A DNA stretch of 64,000 nt. Origin: Progne subis subis. Its lineage: Eukaryota > Chordata > Aves > Passeriformes > Hirundinidae. The notes beneath the pieces are model-generated. The model was given only the letters and a program-made list of their open reading frames with translations, searched no databases and was not told where the DNA came from. Of the stretch, positions 1 to 11,760 are shown piece by piece. A program made the translations under genes and the position numbers. Each line of letters starts with the position of its first letter. Positions within the stretch are counted from its first letter, which is position 1. The stretch covers positions 3,173,036 to 3,237,035 of the forward strand of contig JAKJHU010000036.1 of NCBI GenBank assembly GCA_022316685.1, in the 5' to 3' direction.

Positions 1-2004
1 AGGATTGGCAATGAGTATTTTACAGGCTAGTGACCAACATGCTTATCTACCTGAGGGAAAGCCTAAATATTGCTGTAATTTTATTTTATACTTAAAATTG
101 GGGTCCTTGTATCACCTTATCTGTTGGGATGCTCTAATTCACCAATGACAAGAATTTCATCCTCATTATTTTTCTGCACAACTGCAAATTGACTCCTCCC
201 AGGTGAGCAGAACAAGACCCATAGGAAATATAAATACTTCCACCCTCCTCTGTGCAGTTGAGTGTGATGGTCTCAAGCAAAGTTATATTTCTCTCACAGA
301 TGTCCAATACCAGGGACAATCACAGAAGTGCTGAAAAAGTGAAGATGGTGACAAGTAAGGGAATCTGCATCCACTATCTTGGCATGCATTTTGGGAAGCC
401 TAATTGGTGAAGTATTCCTCAGGTAGGCTTGCTCAGCCCGAGTGCACCTCATGCAGATGTCTAAGGTCACGTGGGTTTAAGAAGAAGACATCATCTGTTT
501 AGCACACTGGGGTAGAGTGCTCCCAGGAACATGCAATATCTAATCCAGGATAAAGTTTTGAACAGTGGTTTTGAGCCTCTAAATTATAGACTTATTTGTA
601 AAACCTCTTTGTGATTGCAGCTCCTGGACTCCTTTCTTAGAGGTAAAAATAGATTCTGCATGAAACAGTATTTTTGTCAAAATGCAAAGTGCCAGATTCA
701 CAAGTGGTGTCAGCTGCCTCTGCTCCACTGTGTACAAGGAGATTGAGCTTATCCAGCAGACAAGAGCACTCAGAAATTTTGGGAGGGGACAATGTCTCAC
801 CCTCTGGTCTTAGCATTAATTTGTGTGGCAGGGATTTGAAATGTTTCCAAAGACCATGCCATGCTACTCATCCACAGAAGATGAAAATAGACAAAATAGT
901 CAATCAAACATCAAGAGTGCATTGTGCCAAGATGCTGCCCAAAGCTGCAATTAGGGCAAGCAGGGTTTTTTTAAACAGGCAGATGTTCAAACAATAATGC
1001 ATTGAGAGGAGGCCATGGCAGCTCACAATCAGCCACTGACTCTGTACCTGTGGCTTAGAAGACTGGCTGATATATGAAATGGAAACAGTTAATTTCCACG
1101 GGAGATGTGCAGAAAAAATCAAACACTCTCTAACGGAGCAAACCAAGTGCAGGCAGCCATATCAGTGCGTAGGACATGGTATCTGGGAGCCATCTGTGCC
1201 CAGAGTTCCCAGCTGGCGCTATCTACAGTGCAGCCCTGCAGTCCAGTGACAGCCCCAGGCCTGCAGGTGCCAGGTAGTTCTCTGGCCTGGGAGACCTTGG
1301 AGTGTGCTGCAATTGCTGAACATCAGTCCCAAGGAAGCTGTGAAGGTGTTTGCAGAACATAAAATTCACAGCAGTAAAGGGTGTCAGGTTGCAAAGTTCT
1401 TATTTAGTGGTTAAACGCGGGGTAGGAAGGTTTTTCTCTACTGGTAGGTACTGTGGAGAGTTAAAGTATCTTCTGCTCCTAGAGTTGTTCAATGCCTGTT
1501 TTCCTGCAAAAGCTAGAGGAGAGTTGTGGTCACAGTGCAGCTCTGCTGCATGAAGTAGTCTTTGTGGGTACGTGTGGAAGAGCTGAATGAGACATGAGCG
1601 CTCCTCTGAAGTAAAGCTCCCAGCCTCAATAAGAGTTGCTTTACTGAGGTCAAGGAAAAACACCAATAAAAATTAAATATTAATGTCTGTAACATCTCAT
1701 AGCTACTGAGTTCATCATGTCCAAGGAGGTTGCAGCTGCTGATGCCAGCAGCAGAAAGAATGAGATGGATCTTCCTTTATTTAAGCTTGAGAATCCATTT
1801 TATTACCCCTGGGGCTGGGGAGGTGAAGACGAAAGACCAGCAAAGGCATGGTTGTGGTATTTTTATAGGGCATTGCATGGGAAGAGTTTAGGATTTGGGT
1901 CAAGGAAGGAGTTAACACAAAGGTAAGATCAAATTCCAGCCTCCTTAGAATGGGAGGTCTCCTTAAATGTCTTTAGAGTAAGAATGGAAACATATAGCTT
2001 GCTC
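1..2004. other. Unique noncoding sequence, nothing recognised
   Basis: No coding frame, RNA gene or repeat could be identified. The part from about 1100 to 1700 is richer in GC and CpG than its surroundings and ends with AATAAG and AATAAA-like motifs near 1628-1672. That resembles the 3' part of an old LTR, but I found no terminal TG...CA pair with a duplicated target site, so it is not called as one. Confidence 0.5.
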
Positions 2005-2009
2005 AAAGA

Positions 2010-2374
2010 AGCTTTGAATGCCCCAACATTTCCTTCCAGTACCTGGAGGGAGCCCACTGGAAAGATGGAGTAAGATTATTTACAAGAGCATTTAGTGACA
2101 GGACAAGGGAGAATGGGTTCAAATTGCAAGAGAGGAGGTTCAAATTAAGATATTCGGAAAAAGTTTTTTTACTATGAGAGTGGTGAGGCACTGGAACGTG
2201 TTGCCTACACTTGACAGCTGTGGATGCCTCACCCCTGGAGGGGCTCAAGGCCAGGCTGGTTGGGTCTCTGAGCACACTGGTCTAGTTGAAGGCATCCCTG
2301 CCCATGGCAGGGGCTTGGAACTAGATGATCTTACAAATCCCCTTCCAACCCAAGCCATTCTATGATTCTATGAT
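2010..2374 (+). mobile_element. CR1 LINE fragment, 3' end
   Basis: This is the 3' untranslated end of a chicken-repeat-1 (CR1) retrotransposon in plus orientation. It carries the typical series: a segment like CTTTACAAGGGCATGTAGTGA, then a stretch reading ACTATGAGAGTGGTGAGGCA, then CCCTGCCCATGGCAGGGG, GGAACTAGATGATCTTA and CCTTCCAACCC. It closes with the 8-bp-type tail ATTCTATGATTCTATGAT. CR1 copies are usually 5'-truncated, as here. A second CR1 begins right after the tail. Confidence 0.93.
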
Positions 2375-2437
2375 CATTACATGTTCCAAGACACATTGGA
2401 TGGAGTCCTGATCAACCTGATGTATTGAAAGATGTCC

Positions 2438-3083
2438 TGTCGGGGAGCTTCCCCAACATTCAGGTGGTTTCAGGGTCTTTTTCCCCCCTGCACAGCTCCG
2501 AGCCAAGGCCGAAGGAAGAGACGGAGTCTTCAGGTTTAGTTTTTTCAAGGTTGCATTTTTCATTTATTGTTTCTTATCTTACAAATTTCTCACAGTCCAA
2601 CATGATGTTTGCAGCTGCATGGACTTCTCACGTCTCCCCCCAAGCTGGGCAGTCCTTAATCTTTTATACTAATTACTACGTGTTCGTTATTTACTATTTC
2701 TTACCAATGTCTATCACTATTACTAAAAAGGTCATCTATACACTGACCCAATCCTCACTAACTACTTTGTGCCAACGTCATAGCAGAAATGGAGTGAGGG
2801 AAGGAGAAGGAAGAAGAAGGAGACAACGCCCCAGATTCTCCATTTTGTCCCCATTCACTCCAATGCTATGAACCTAAAATTACTATTTTTTCACTCTATG
2901 ATAAACTAAACTACTATTTTTTCACACTCCCATGCCCTGCAAACCCTCTCTCAGTTTAGGAAGTTTTCCCATGGACTGAGATCAAAGCCAGTGTCTCTCT
3001 GAGCTCTGGGCTGGGGTCTTAGAGCCCCCTGCCCAGGTCCCTGACCCTCCAGGGCAACCAAAGGAATGTCCTGGACTCCAACA
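2438..3083 (-). mobile_element. Solo LTR, ERVK-like, inserted in CR1
   Basis: A 646-bp LTR read on the minus strand. On the plus strand it begins TGTCGGGGAGC and ends CTCCAACA, giving TG...CA ends in both readings. It is flanked by ATGTCC (2432-2437) and ATATCC (3084-3089), a 6-bp target duplication with one change, as expected for ERVK-type (class II) integration. On the minus strand a TATAAAAG box lies at 2661-2668 and AATAAA at 2563-2568, in the right order and spacing for U3-R-U5. No internal retroviral sequence adjoins it. Confidence 0.85.
2661..2668 (-). promoter_or_regulatory. TATA box of the LTR
   Basis: The minus strand reads TATAAAAG, about 95 bp before the AATAAA at 2563-2568 of the same LTR. 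This is the expected promoter position at the U3/R border. Whether it is still active cannot be judged from sequence. Confidence 0.55.
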
Positions 3084-3272
3084 ATATCCCTGCCCATGGC
3101 AGAGGAGGTTGGACTAGATAACTTTTAAGGTTCCTTCTAACCCAACTGTAATTCCATATTTCAAGTCAGCATGTGTAGCTTTATGAAGAGGCAAATTGTG
3201 GTGCTGAGTGATGGAAAATACATGACTGCCCTTCAGAAGTGGAAATTGATTCCATATTCTCTGCTAAGATGT

Positions 3273-3940
3273 TGTCTCGGTTTGAAAAAAAGACAGGTGT
3301 CTGCTAAGGAGAAGGCAGGCCTTTCCAGGGAAATGAGGAATTTAAATTCTTCCCTCCGTGTTATTATAATTTGGAAGATTAAACGAAAAGCTTTTCGGTC
3401 AGAGCTATGGGGAAAAGGAATAACAGTCCTTTACTAGTAAATATAACAGGACAGACAAACAACAACAGCAATTGTAATAACAGTAAAACAGAACCAAAGA
3501 ACCCCGAGGGCAAACGGTGGAAAGCTCCGGCGCTGGTGGCTGGAAACGGTGGATTATCCTCAGCAGGCAGGCAGGGGGGTGCCCTGGCAGGCAAGGTGGG
3601 CAATGCCGGAGAAGCCGCAGCGGCTGTACCAGGGTTGACCCAAAATCCAGCAGGACAGCGAAGAAACTTCGAATTCCTGGGCACTCCAACAGATGGTAGA
3701 ATTCCCAGGACCAAACTCCTCCGGTAGCCGTGGACTCCAGCCAGCCGTCGTCCGATCCGTGCTCCCCTGGAAGACTGAGAGCTGTGTGTCCCCACCTCAG
3801 CTCTCCGCGAGCCTCCTCCCTCCCCCAAAACCAAGTGATCAACTTCTTTTGTCAGGTTAAGCACCGCTTAACTACCCCTACTTAAAATCTAGCAACTCAT
3901 GGGGGGGGAAAAATTCTACAGGAGAACTTAACCCTCAACA
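3273..3940 (-). mobile_element. Solo LTR, ERVL-like, family shared with 59134-59893
   Basis: A 668-bp LTR in minus orientation. On the plus strand it starts TGTCTCGGTTTG and ends AACCCTCAACA. It is bounded by a perfect 5-bp duplication GATGT at 3268-3272 and 3941-3945, the size typical of ERVL-type elements. The complement of the segment near 3420-3470 (TTTACTAGTAAATATAACAGG) matches the copy at 59134-59893. Several overlapping open frames of 60-161 codons inside it are products of its GC-rich composition. No retroviral interior is present. Confidence 0.9.
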
Positions 3941-3945
3941 GATGT

Positions 3946-6214
3946 TAAGGTGGGAAGGTGGGTCATTTAGGTCAGCATTGGAGGAGAATGCAGGCAAAAA
4001 ATATATTCTTTTCATGTTCACATACAGGAAACATTCTTTCAGCATCATTTGGTAGGTCCAAATTGAATTTTCTTTCTATCTTTCACTCTTAGACAAAGAA
4101 GTTTATTTAAATATAATTTTAAGAGACAGTAAAAAGAGACAGCAGGTTCCTATCAATGTTTAAAAAGCTCATGGACTAAAATAATTCCTACTAAAAATCA
4201 GCCCTTTCTTTAGACATGTTTCTTCATAGATGTCAGAGTCTGCAGGCTGATATTAATCATATTTTGAATTTCTGAAAGTGGTAGTTTTAGAAAAGTCTGA
4301 GCAATAGTAATTGAAAAAAAAATCAGGAAAGCTCAAATTATGTACAGTGAGTGTAGTACCACATTCATTTCGTATGTGTTACAGGAACAATAGTGTAGCT
4401 ATTGATTTTACATAATTTCACGTTGACATTTTCCTCTGCCATTTCTTGTCTTTATCTTTGTATGATGATGAAACTTCAGAGAAACAGGTTTCAATACACT
4501 GAAAAGTAAAAAGAAGTAAAAATAGCTGAACAAAGGCTGACAGCTGAAGGTTGCAGCTTGGAAGGTATGTGGCACTAGCAAAACCACATAATAAATGTTA
4601 AATTTGAATTTACATGCAAGACAGAATGCCTTGGAGCTCTTGTGGAGGTCCCAAAATTAACCTCTGAACAAAGCCATTAGATTTTCACAAGGAAAGGAGC
4701 CTACCTGACCAGAATGACATTCTTTAGGACACCTAAACCCAGCAAGATATGTAAAAAGAGTGACCCAGGATAGGAAAGTATAAAAAAGCTCAAAATAATA
4801 TTCCACAAGGAAGTAACACAAAAAGCTGTGTATCCTTTGCCAAACAGCACTGCCAGTGTTAAGCAAATGGAAAAGAAGATACAAAACCTTGGACACACGT
4901 TTCTGTGGTACATACACAGAGGAGGAACAGCAAACAGCACCGTACTGATAGTTCAAACAAGCCACATAAGGCAGTGATGACAAATGGACAATAAGCCTGA
5001 GACCTAATGGGACACTACTTCTAATATACTTCTAATAAAAAGACAAAAGCTGTCTGGTGAGTGAGCTCAGCAGGAAGTAGAATGGGCCATTCCTGGGGAA
5101 GAGCAGTGATGCCTCATGGCACATGAGGGACACTGACACAGAGCTCTCTGATGCTACCCTGAATATAAGCACTGCACTATGGCACTCTGTTTTCTCCTGT
5201 CCATAAAGATGTTGCTGGTTTTTTTTTTTTTTACCTAGAGGAAATGTTTGCTTTTGGCACCACCTTGGCTTCTGTTGCACATCTCCTCTTGCCATGAGCT
5301 ACTCTCCTGCTGCAGGTCTCTTTATTACGCAGCTCGCTTTACTATGTCTTTGCAGCATATTTTTTATTTGCTCCTCTGGTCTCAACTCTATACTTGTGCA
5401 TGTGAAAAAGCAAAATGAATATTATGATAGAAACATCTTTTCATTATCTCTTCCCAGTTTCTTGTGTGATATGTTTACACCCCATTTTACAGAGTATACA
5501 AAGCACGTTCATTTAATAGTAAAGACCACATGAGAAACGTGCCAAACCCCTTGGCTTCATCCGACAGACGCTTTCACTGGAGATGGCAGGGGAACCTGCT
5601 TTGTCCAACATGATCAAAGATTCTGTTCAAAGGAGAAGGACATTCACATACATCTTCTATGTACTCCACCTGAAAAATCTCAGCAATCTCACAAACCTTC
5701 TGAGGCAAGAAGATAGGGAAGAAGGCTCTTTGATTCAGAACCACACAGCAAAAAGAAGAATCAACAACTGTCCAGGCAGGTGCAATTTAGTGCAGGAAAA
5801 GGACCCTTCATTTAGATGTCAGCTCCAAGATGCTACATATTTACTCTAAAACTCTCTAATCTAGATACAAGGTGAATATTTAGAGAAATGGTAAATATAA
5901 GGTGTTGGGGTTTTTTGTTTGTTTGTTTGATTGGGTTTTTTTCTGTTCTTACTGAACCACGCTGTAGTAAATTGGTATCCTGATAGAGACAAAACACTCA
6001 TTCTGGCCCTTCCAAAAAGTAAGAGATTAAAAGGGTTGATGAGATTTCAGTTGTGAGTTGCTATGATGATAAATGCAAAACAAGTTTGTTCTCTGACGGC
6101 TCTAAGACAAGCATTGCACAATCATTTACAATGGTGTGGTTAAAATTTAAAAATCCCAATAGGATAATCATCATAGGAATGAAGAAAAACCAAGCTTCCA
6201 ATAAATGAAAATAA
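3946..6214. other. Unique noncoding sequence
   Basis: No gene or transposon recognised. It holds only short low-complexity tracts: a T run near 5218-5232 and a (TTTG)n stretch at about 5905-5942. Short open frames here (for example 4657-4983 minus and 5583-5849 plus) show no family resemblance. Confidence 0.5.
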
Positions 6215-6457
6215 AGAAAGTGGCTTTGGTCTCAGTTCATGAGTGAAAAACGTTTCATGTTTTTATTTATGGGAGGCCACTATTCGCTGACACTGACCAT
6301 AAACCACATGTTGACAGTGCCAAAAGGGGCCTGGCAAACCATTCTGCTGCCGCTAAGAATAGAGCTTGTTTTTTTTCAGCTACAAATGTATGATTTGCAG
6401 ATTGAACGCCAAGTGGGGAAAGAATTAGTGGTTGCAGACACACTCAGAGCATTTTGA
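6215..6457 (+). pseudogene. Ty3/gypsy-like RNase H fragment (retrotransposon pol relic)
   Basis: I do not recognise a cellular gene, but the open frame ending at 6457 resembles the C-terminal half of Ty3/gypsy retrotransposon RNase H. In that family a (E/K)RFHQYLYGRxFTLxTDHKPL segment is followed by RLQRxLLxLQxYDxxVxYxPGKELxxADTLSRA. Here the order is EKRFMFLFMGGHYSLTLTINH, then RIELVFFQLQMYDLQIE, then GKELVVADTLRAF, with similar spacing and a stop right after. The catalytic Asp of the TDHKPL motif is replaced (TINHML) and Ser of DTLSRA is missing, so it cannot be an active enzyme. An in-frame stop lies upstream at 6212-6214. I found no integrase or reverse transcriptase part next to it. A chance match is possible, and a protein profile search would settle it. 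Confidence 0.55.
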
Positions 6458-8441
6458 CAGTGCAATGAAGCTGAGTCAAGAGGTATGTTATGTCCTGTGA
6501 ATCTGATTAAAAATGTGGTCTGCTTTCAGGTGAAAATGAGGACTATTATTCCTGGCACTATTGTTAGGAACAAGATCCTACAAAAAGTAGTCCTGGAGAA
6601 TCAGAACAGTGTATTCCTAGACCTTATTGTAAGGCAAGGCTTTCAGTACTGTTGAGATTCTATTTGAAAGCACCAAGATAATGAATGCCAAGCTATTACA
6701 GAAAAAAATAAATGCTTCAAAGGTTTGGTATAAGGATGATTTACAGAATTAAAAACCTGAGAGTAGGGCAAAACTTTAATTGACCTAAAAAGAGCAGTTG
6801 CTTTCATTAAGGCTATTTGACTTACAAAAACTACAAAGAACACATATATAGCAAGGCGTCTGAAAGACCCAGTGCTTACAATAGAAGAAGACATGGCCCA
6901 TTAAGAAAGTACATGTAAATATAATTGTTTATGACAAGGGGTTTTTCTAGTCATTCTGCCTTCTCTGAGACTACAATACTAGACAGGAACCACGCTTGAA
7001 CAAATGATCATACACATCTATTTTTGTGGAATATATTATTAATGGTCTTACTACAGCATGCTTTTCAATAGACATGAGTGAAATTTGACTTTTAAAATAT
7101 AATTAACTAGCTCAAATTATCTCTAGCCTAAGTAGTTGGAATAAGTCAGTGACAAAAATTTTGATGAGATGGTTACTTAGGATAGGTACATATGATAAAG
7201 AGGCAGATGAAGCATTTCAATTTAACACCAAAAGCATGGCCACAAATGATTTACTCTGAAGAAGGAGCTGCAGGCAGGCCACAAATACATCATGATGAGG
7301 TAACAGAACCAAAGCACAGCAAAGCTAGAAAGAGTTGACTGAAGCACTGCTTTAGAAAATTGAGGTATTGCTATAGGAAAGCTGCAGGTCCAGCAAAATT
7401 GAAAATTGCAGATAAATATTCTGCAGTTTCTGTAGAAGAATGTAAATGCATGAAGAAAAACATCTCTAATTAGATATTATCTACTAAAAGGCTCTACCTA
7501 GATCAGTTCTTACATCTCGGGAAATGGATCATGGAAGAAATGTGAATTTTTCCAGGAGGATGTCTGCTCAGTAGACAAAACAAAACATTACATATTATTA
7601 GAAAAGGGAAATAATAATAATTAAAAAAAAATATAAAAAATGTTATGTTACTATCTGTCCATATCTTAAACATAACACACAGTCCTGTCTTCCCAGGCAA
7701 AGGATATGTCTAATAGAATAAACACTAGGAGATGGCAAAGATGAGTAGGAGTATGAAACAGCTGCTTTATCAGTAGATAGATTAGCATGCTTTAGCACAG
7801 AAAGACTCCTTAGATGAATATTTTAAGAGTGCATGAAATCATAACCATCATGGAGGACATTAAGAGGGAGTGATTATTTACTAGTCAAAACACAAAACAC
7901 AGGAATAAACAAATGAACTTAGGCAGCAACTTTAAAGCAAATTGATGCAGTCAAAAATGTGTTGTGGAATGATTGCTACAGGATGTTATGGAATCCAGAA
8001 AGGTAAATTGGTTCAAATTGACTGATAAATGCATGGGTAAAAATAATAATAAGAATCATAAAGACTCAAGTGAAAACATAATGACAGCTGCCACATTGCA
8101 GGAAGCTGGTGGAGCAAAGGTCCAGCAAGGGTAGTGTGACCTTTTTCCCACCATCTGTTACTGAGAGCACAGATGGGACTATGGGCTGTGTGTAGACACC
8201 TTACTTTAGCCTGAGCATAACTCCACACAGGCTCCTGAGTAGTGGTAGTGTTCAGGGTCTATGCTTTAAAATATATGGAGAATCCCCCAAAACCCATGAA
8301 GAGGCTGAAGACCACAAATAAGAGATTTCTGAGCATATTTTCAGAGAGGGACAGAAAGGAAGAGCTGTAATGAAAGCAAGTACCACTCGTTTTTGTTGCA
8401 GTGTATACAGTTTATTGAAATGTCAGATTCAGAGACAAAAA
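6458..8441. other. Unique noncoding sequence
   Basis: AT-rich sequence with no recognisable gene. I looked for further Ty3/gypsy pieces, such as an integrase zinc-binding HH-CC pattern downstream of 6458, and saw none. Confidence 0.5.
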
Positions 8442-8583
8442 TGTCACAGGATCCCAGAATCACTAAGCATTTGAGGCTGGATGGCACCTCTGCAGATCAT
8501 TTAGTCCCTGCTTTACAGCAGTGTCAGCTACAACCTGTTGCCTAGGATTGTGTCCAGTTGGGTTTTGAACATCTTCACAGCAC
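8442..8583 (-). mobile_element. CR1 LINE fragment
   Basis: Reads as the complement of a CR1 3' region: CACAGGATCCCAGAATCACT, then GCACCTCTGCAGATCATTTAG, CCCTGCTTTACAGCAG, CAACCTGTTGCCTAGGATTG and TCCAGTTGGGTTTTGAACAT. The order matches CR1 and the copy is moderately diverged. The left border is the degraded tail repeat. The right limit is uncertain because similarity fades after about 8583. Confidence 0.85.
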
Positions 8584-9884
8584 CTACGTGCAGCCAGCAA
8601 GGAGCACATCTAAACTGGGCCCCTGGTGAGAGATCCTCGGTGACCCTACAGCCCCCAGAGACAGAATTGCACCCACTCTTAAAAGCTAAATCTGATGTGT
8701 CAGGTATGAGTGTTCCTGGGGACCTGCGGTCCATGCCCTGCCACATGTCACCACCACTGCAGAGAATATGGATCTCTGTTCTGAGTAGAGATACTGGCCA
8801 CCTCTGTATGTTCTCCTCCAAAACCTACTGTGTCTGGGAGGAGACTGATAAAATCAGTAAACCATCACTTATTTTTAGTTTTGTTCTGGACTTGTAAGCA
8901 GAGTATCAAATTTGGCAGCTCTGGACTCTGTTCTCCAAAACAGCTGGAGATTTAATTAAGTCAAGATGCTGTGAAGATCCTCACAGATTAACAGAGAAAA
9001 CTAAAAGTCCCTTGCATTCTCTTTCTAGAGTATCATAGTCTCCTTAAAGTTCACAAGTGTTCACCTTTTTATTCAGAAGAACACAAGGGCCCAGGACTCT
9101 CTAACAATGTTCTGAGTTGTCTAAGTGTGGAAATACAAAATATACAGTTGTCCTAAAAAATTCTTTTCCTGTTCAATTTCCTACTTATAAAATAAGCATA
9201 ATAAACTTCCAGCCCATCTGGTATCTGAAGTCATGAAATTGTGAAAACAAATCATGTAACCTAAGTATTATACCTTTGTTGAGTTTGAGCTGCCCAACGT
9301 AAATGGGGCAATTTCTAATTATAAAATGTTTTGCAGGAACATTTGCTTGTTTGTCCATTTTCCTAATAAGAAATTAAAAATACAGGACTATTCTATGCAA
9401 TTCCGTGAAATGCAAATTCCAATTCTCGCACAAGTCTTGCAGTCAATATTACTAGCATTAATGATAATGAGAAAAACATTCTTAGGGGGCTAATTTTAAA
9501 AGTGTGCTGTAAATAAAGAATAAAGGCTCATGCTGAACAATCCAGGATAAAAATTTAATAAGTTCCTACCCTTTAAGTAAGATGCCATCCATACTTTTCA
9601 ATAAATGAGGATGAAATCTTAAGAAAGAAATGGCATTTGTTCAGGTAATTAGACACTCTATGATAGCACATGCCATATGCATATACAAGAGGAAACTAAA
9701 ATAAAGTTGAGAAAGAAATTTTAATAAAGTTTCCTAAAGTTAAATAAGAAAAATATTAGGGGGTCTTACAAACAGCCTTGTAGGACCTATGACAAGGTCA
9801 TCAAGAAGACAGAGACAGGCGGGCTGATACAGAATGAACCTCAATTTCAACTGGACAGTGGTCAAAGCATGGAAATAGAAACTT
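8584..9884. other. Unclassified and unique noncoding sequence
   Basis: 8584-8900 is somewhat GC-richer and open in one plus frame (8538-8897), but this begins inside the CR1 and shows no protein family features. The rest is AT-rich with no recognisable content. Confidence 0.4.
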
Positions 9885-10072
9885 TAACAATGTGAGAATG
9901 GCCCAGCAATGGAACAGGTTTCTAAGGGAACTGCACATTTTCAGGACTTAACTGGATGAAACCATGAGCAACCTGGTATGACCTCCTAGCTGACCCTGCT
10001 TTGAACAAGAGGTTGGATCAGCAGCCTCCTACAATTTTTTCCCACCTGGATTATCCTCTAACTCTGTGAATT
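9885..10072 (+). mobile_element. CR1 LINE fragment, 3' end
   Basis: Diverged plus-strand CR1. It contains GGAACAGGTTTCTAAGGGAA (normally AGGCTGCCCAGAGAGGTG), CTGGATGAAACCATGAGCAA, then TGACCCTGCTTTGAACAAGA, GGTTGGATCAGCAGCCTCC and a tail like CTAACTCTGTGAATTAG. The 5' limit is approximate. Confidence 0.8.
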
Positions 10073-10684
10073 AGTTTTTTTTCTTCCATTAGACTGCTTG
10101 ACTTTGTAAACTTATTATTCTTTATGCACAGAAGGATTGCAAAGGTAACTATTTGTGATTCCTACTCTACCTAAACTTCTTTCAGTGAAAAATCTTCACC
10201 AACCTAAGGCCATCTGAAATAAATTGATCACTTTTCTTTCTAAGAGCTCTTTTCAGATCCTGCCTGGCAATGTAAAATAAATATTCACAGTGATGCCTGC
10301 CACTATGGATTGCTGAGGAATGGGCCTTCCCACTGAAGTTTTCAAAGATGTCATATAGCACTATCAAAATGGATTATTTATTTTCCAGCCCCTGCCTCTA
10401 AATTTGAATGTGCAACAAACTGTGCTAACTGTGGAGGAAATTAGGACCAGATCAGTTTTAGCTTCAGCATTTTGTTTTAAAAAGCTGATATGGATTTAGG
10501 ATAGTCCAGTGATCTTAAAACATCTGATATCATAATCTTCCCCTAAGCCCTGTGGTAAGGTAGCACCCTCTAGCTTCACTAACAGTGAAAGGGCTAAAAG
10601 GAATCAGGAAAAATAAATAACTCCAGAGGATACTTTTGCTTATAGAAAAAGAAAGCCATCATCTCCCCTTTCTTATTTTTATAG

Positions 10685-10772
10685 TGAACGAGATTTTGGG
10701 GATGAAGAAGACGTCAAGACCAGGCTCCTCCCACTGAAACTGAATTCAGAGAGATTTGTAAAGATCATCCAG
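10685..10772 (+). CDS. Possible coding exon, unidentified
   Basis: An 88-nt segment lies between a plausible acceptor (TTTCTTATTTTTATAG ending at 10684) and a donor (CCAG/GTAGAA at 10773). One frame is open throughout and begins ERDFGDEEDVKTRLLPLKLN; it starts on the last base of a codon and ends on a complete codon. The acidic-then-basic composition is unlike the AT-driven frames around it. However, an open frame of this length arises by chance about a quarter of the time, and the donor is only fair. I do not recognise the peptide and there is no linked exon of matching phase nearby. Confidence 0.2.
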
Positions 10773-11491
10773 GTAGAATTTACTCCCTTTCAACACTAGC
10801 TGAGTAGGTTTTTTTTCCTAGTGAATATTAATTGGTGAAACTAGGATTTCAATCTGCCTGAAAATTTAAATAACAAATTAAGTACAGCTGTATTGAAAGG
10901 TTTTAATAACACTTTCCAGTGACAGGAGGGTTCAAGAACCAAAGCTTGTCAGGACTTTTCAGGAATATTCAGAATACTAGCGATGCAAATTAAATTCCAT
11001 TCCATTTTCTGCCTGAGGGAACTGAAACCTGCCCTCTTATTTTCTTAGTGTAAAGTAACCAAACAATTTTGCCTCATTCACACTGTGATATAAAGAATAC
11101 CCATTTATCTTTATTTCTAATGGTATGCAAGAATACCAACAGGGATTAGAGAGAAGGCCCAAACTAGAACCTTCCTACTAGGCTGGAGACTGGGGTGCTC
11201 TAGAAGGATATTAAGCATGTAGGAGAGGAAAGAATTCAGCCAGTCCTAATGTGGGTGAGAAATCTGATCCTTGAACCTATGCAGCTAAAGCATGAAATTA
11301 CTACATATTTTATGAAGCTAATGCTTTATTTCTTTGGCTTTTCTTTCAAATATCTTAATGGGTTTTTTTGCGCCAAACTGGAACATTCTGTGTCAGAACA
11401 TGAGTTTTTTGTTCTTGCCAAAGTAAGAATTTAGAACCTGTTTGGTTTCAATGATATTTCTATTCCTCACTCCTTGTTTTACTTCAGAACA

Positions 11492-11523
11492 GAAACAAAC
11501 ACAAACAAACAAACAAACAAACA
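11492..11523 (+). repeat. (CAAA)n microsatellite
   Basis: About seven near-perfect CAAA units. Confidence 0.9.
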
Positions 11524-11676
11524 GCAATTAATCTAGAGCTCTGCTGCAAGTTTGCAAGAGTTATTCAGTTTAGAGTCAGAGCAACAGAGAGCCTTTCAGC
11601 CCTGGAATAAACAGGCACATCTCCTGTTGGTTTTAAAGTTTATCCTGGTAACTATCCAGGGCTGCATTTAAGCCAC

Positions 11677-11760
11677 AGAATAGAAAATCACAGAATAATA
11701 AAATCATAAATCTGACTGAAGAGGAGCTAACAAAAGTTTCAGGCAACCATTAAATAATGC
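11677..11760 (-). mobile_element. Possible degraded CR1 tail
   Basis: CACAGAATAGAAAATCACAG and AATAATAAAATCATAAATCT resemble a decayed CR1 tail in minus orientation. No inner CR1 blocks can be recognised, so the call is weak. Confidence 0.3.

Larger units (their letters stand above)
2382..3165 (+). mobile_element. CR1 LINE fragment split by an LTR
   Basis: A second plus-strand CR1 3' end is cut in two. The left part (2382-2437) contains the block around GATCAACCTGATGTATTGAA, and the right part (3084-3165) resumes with CCCTGCCCATGGCAGAGGA, GGTTGGACTAGATAACTTT and CTTCTAACCCAAC. Joining the parts restores the normal CR1 order, so the LTR at 2438-3083 landed in an existing CR1. The right part is more diverged than the copy ending at 2374 and has lost its tail repeats. 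Confidence 0.85.

Noticed and set aside
1100..1710. Possible old LTR with AATAAA near its end
   Set aside because: No matching TG...CA ends or target duplication could be found.
3379..3864. Overlapping open frames of 106-161 codons
   Set aside because: They lie wholly or almost wholly inside the LTR at 3273-3940, overlap on both strands and match no retroviral protein.
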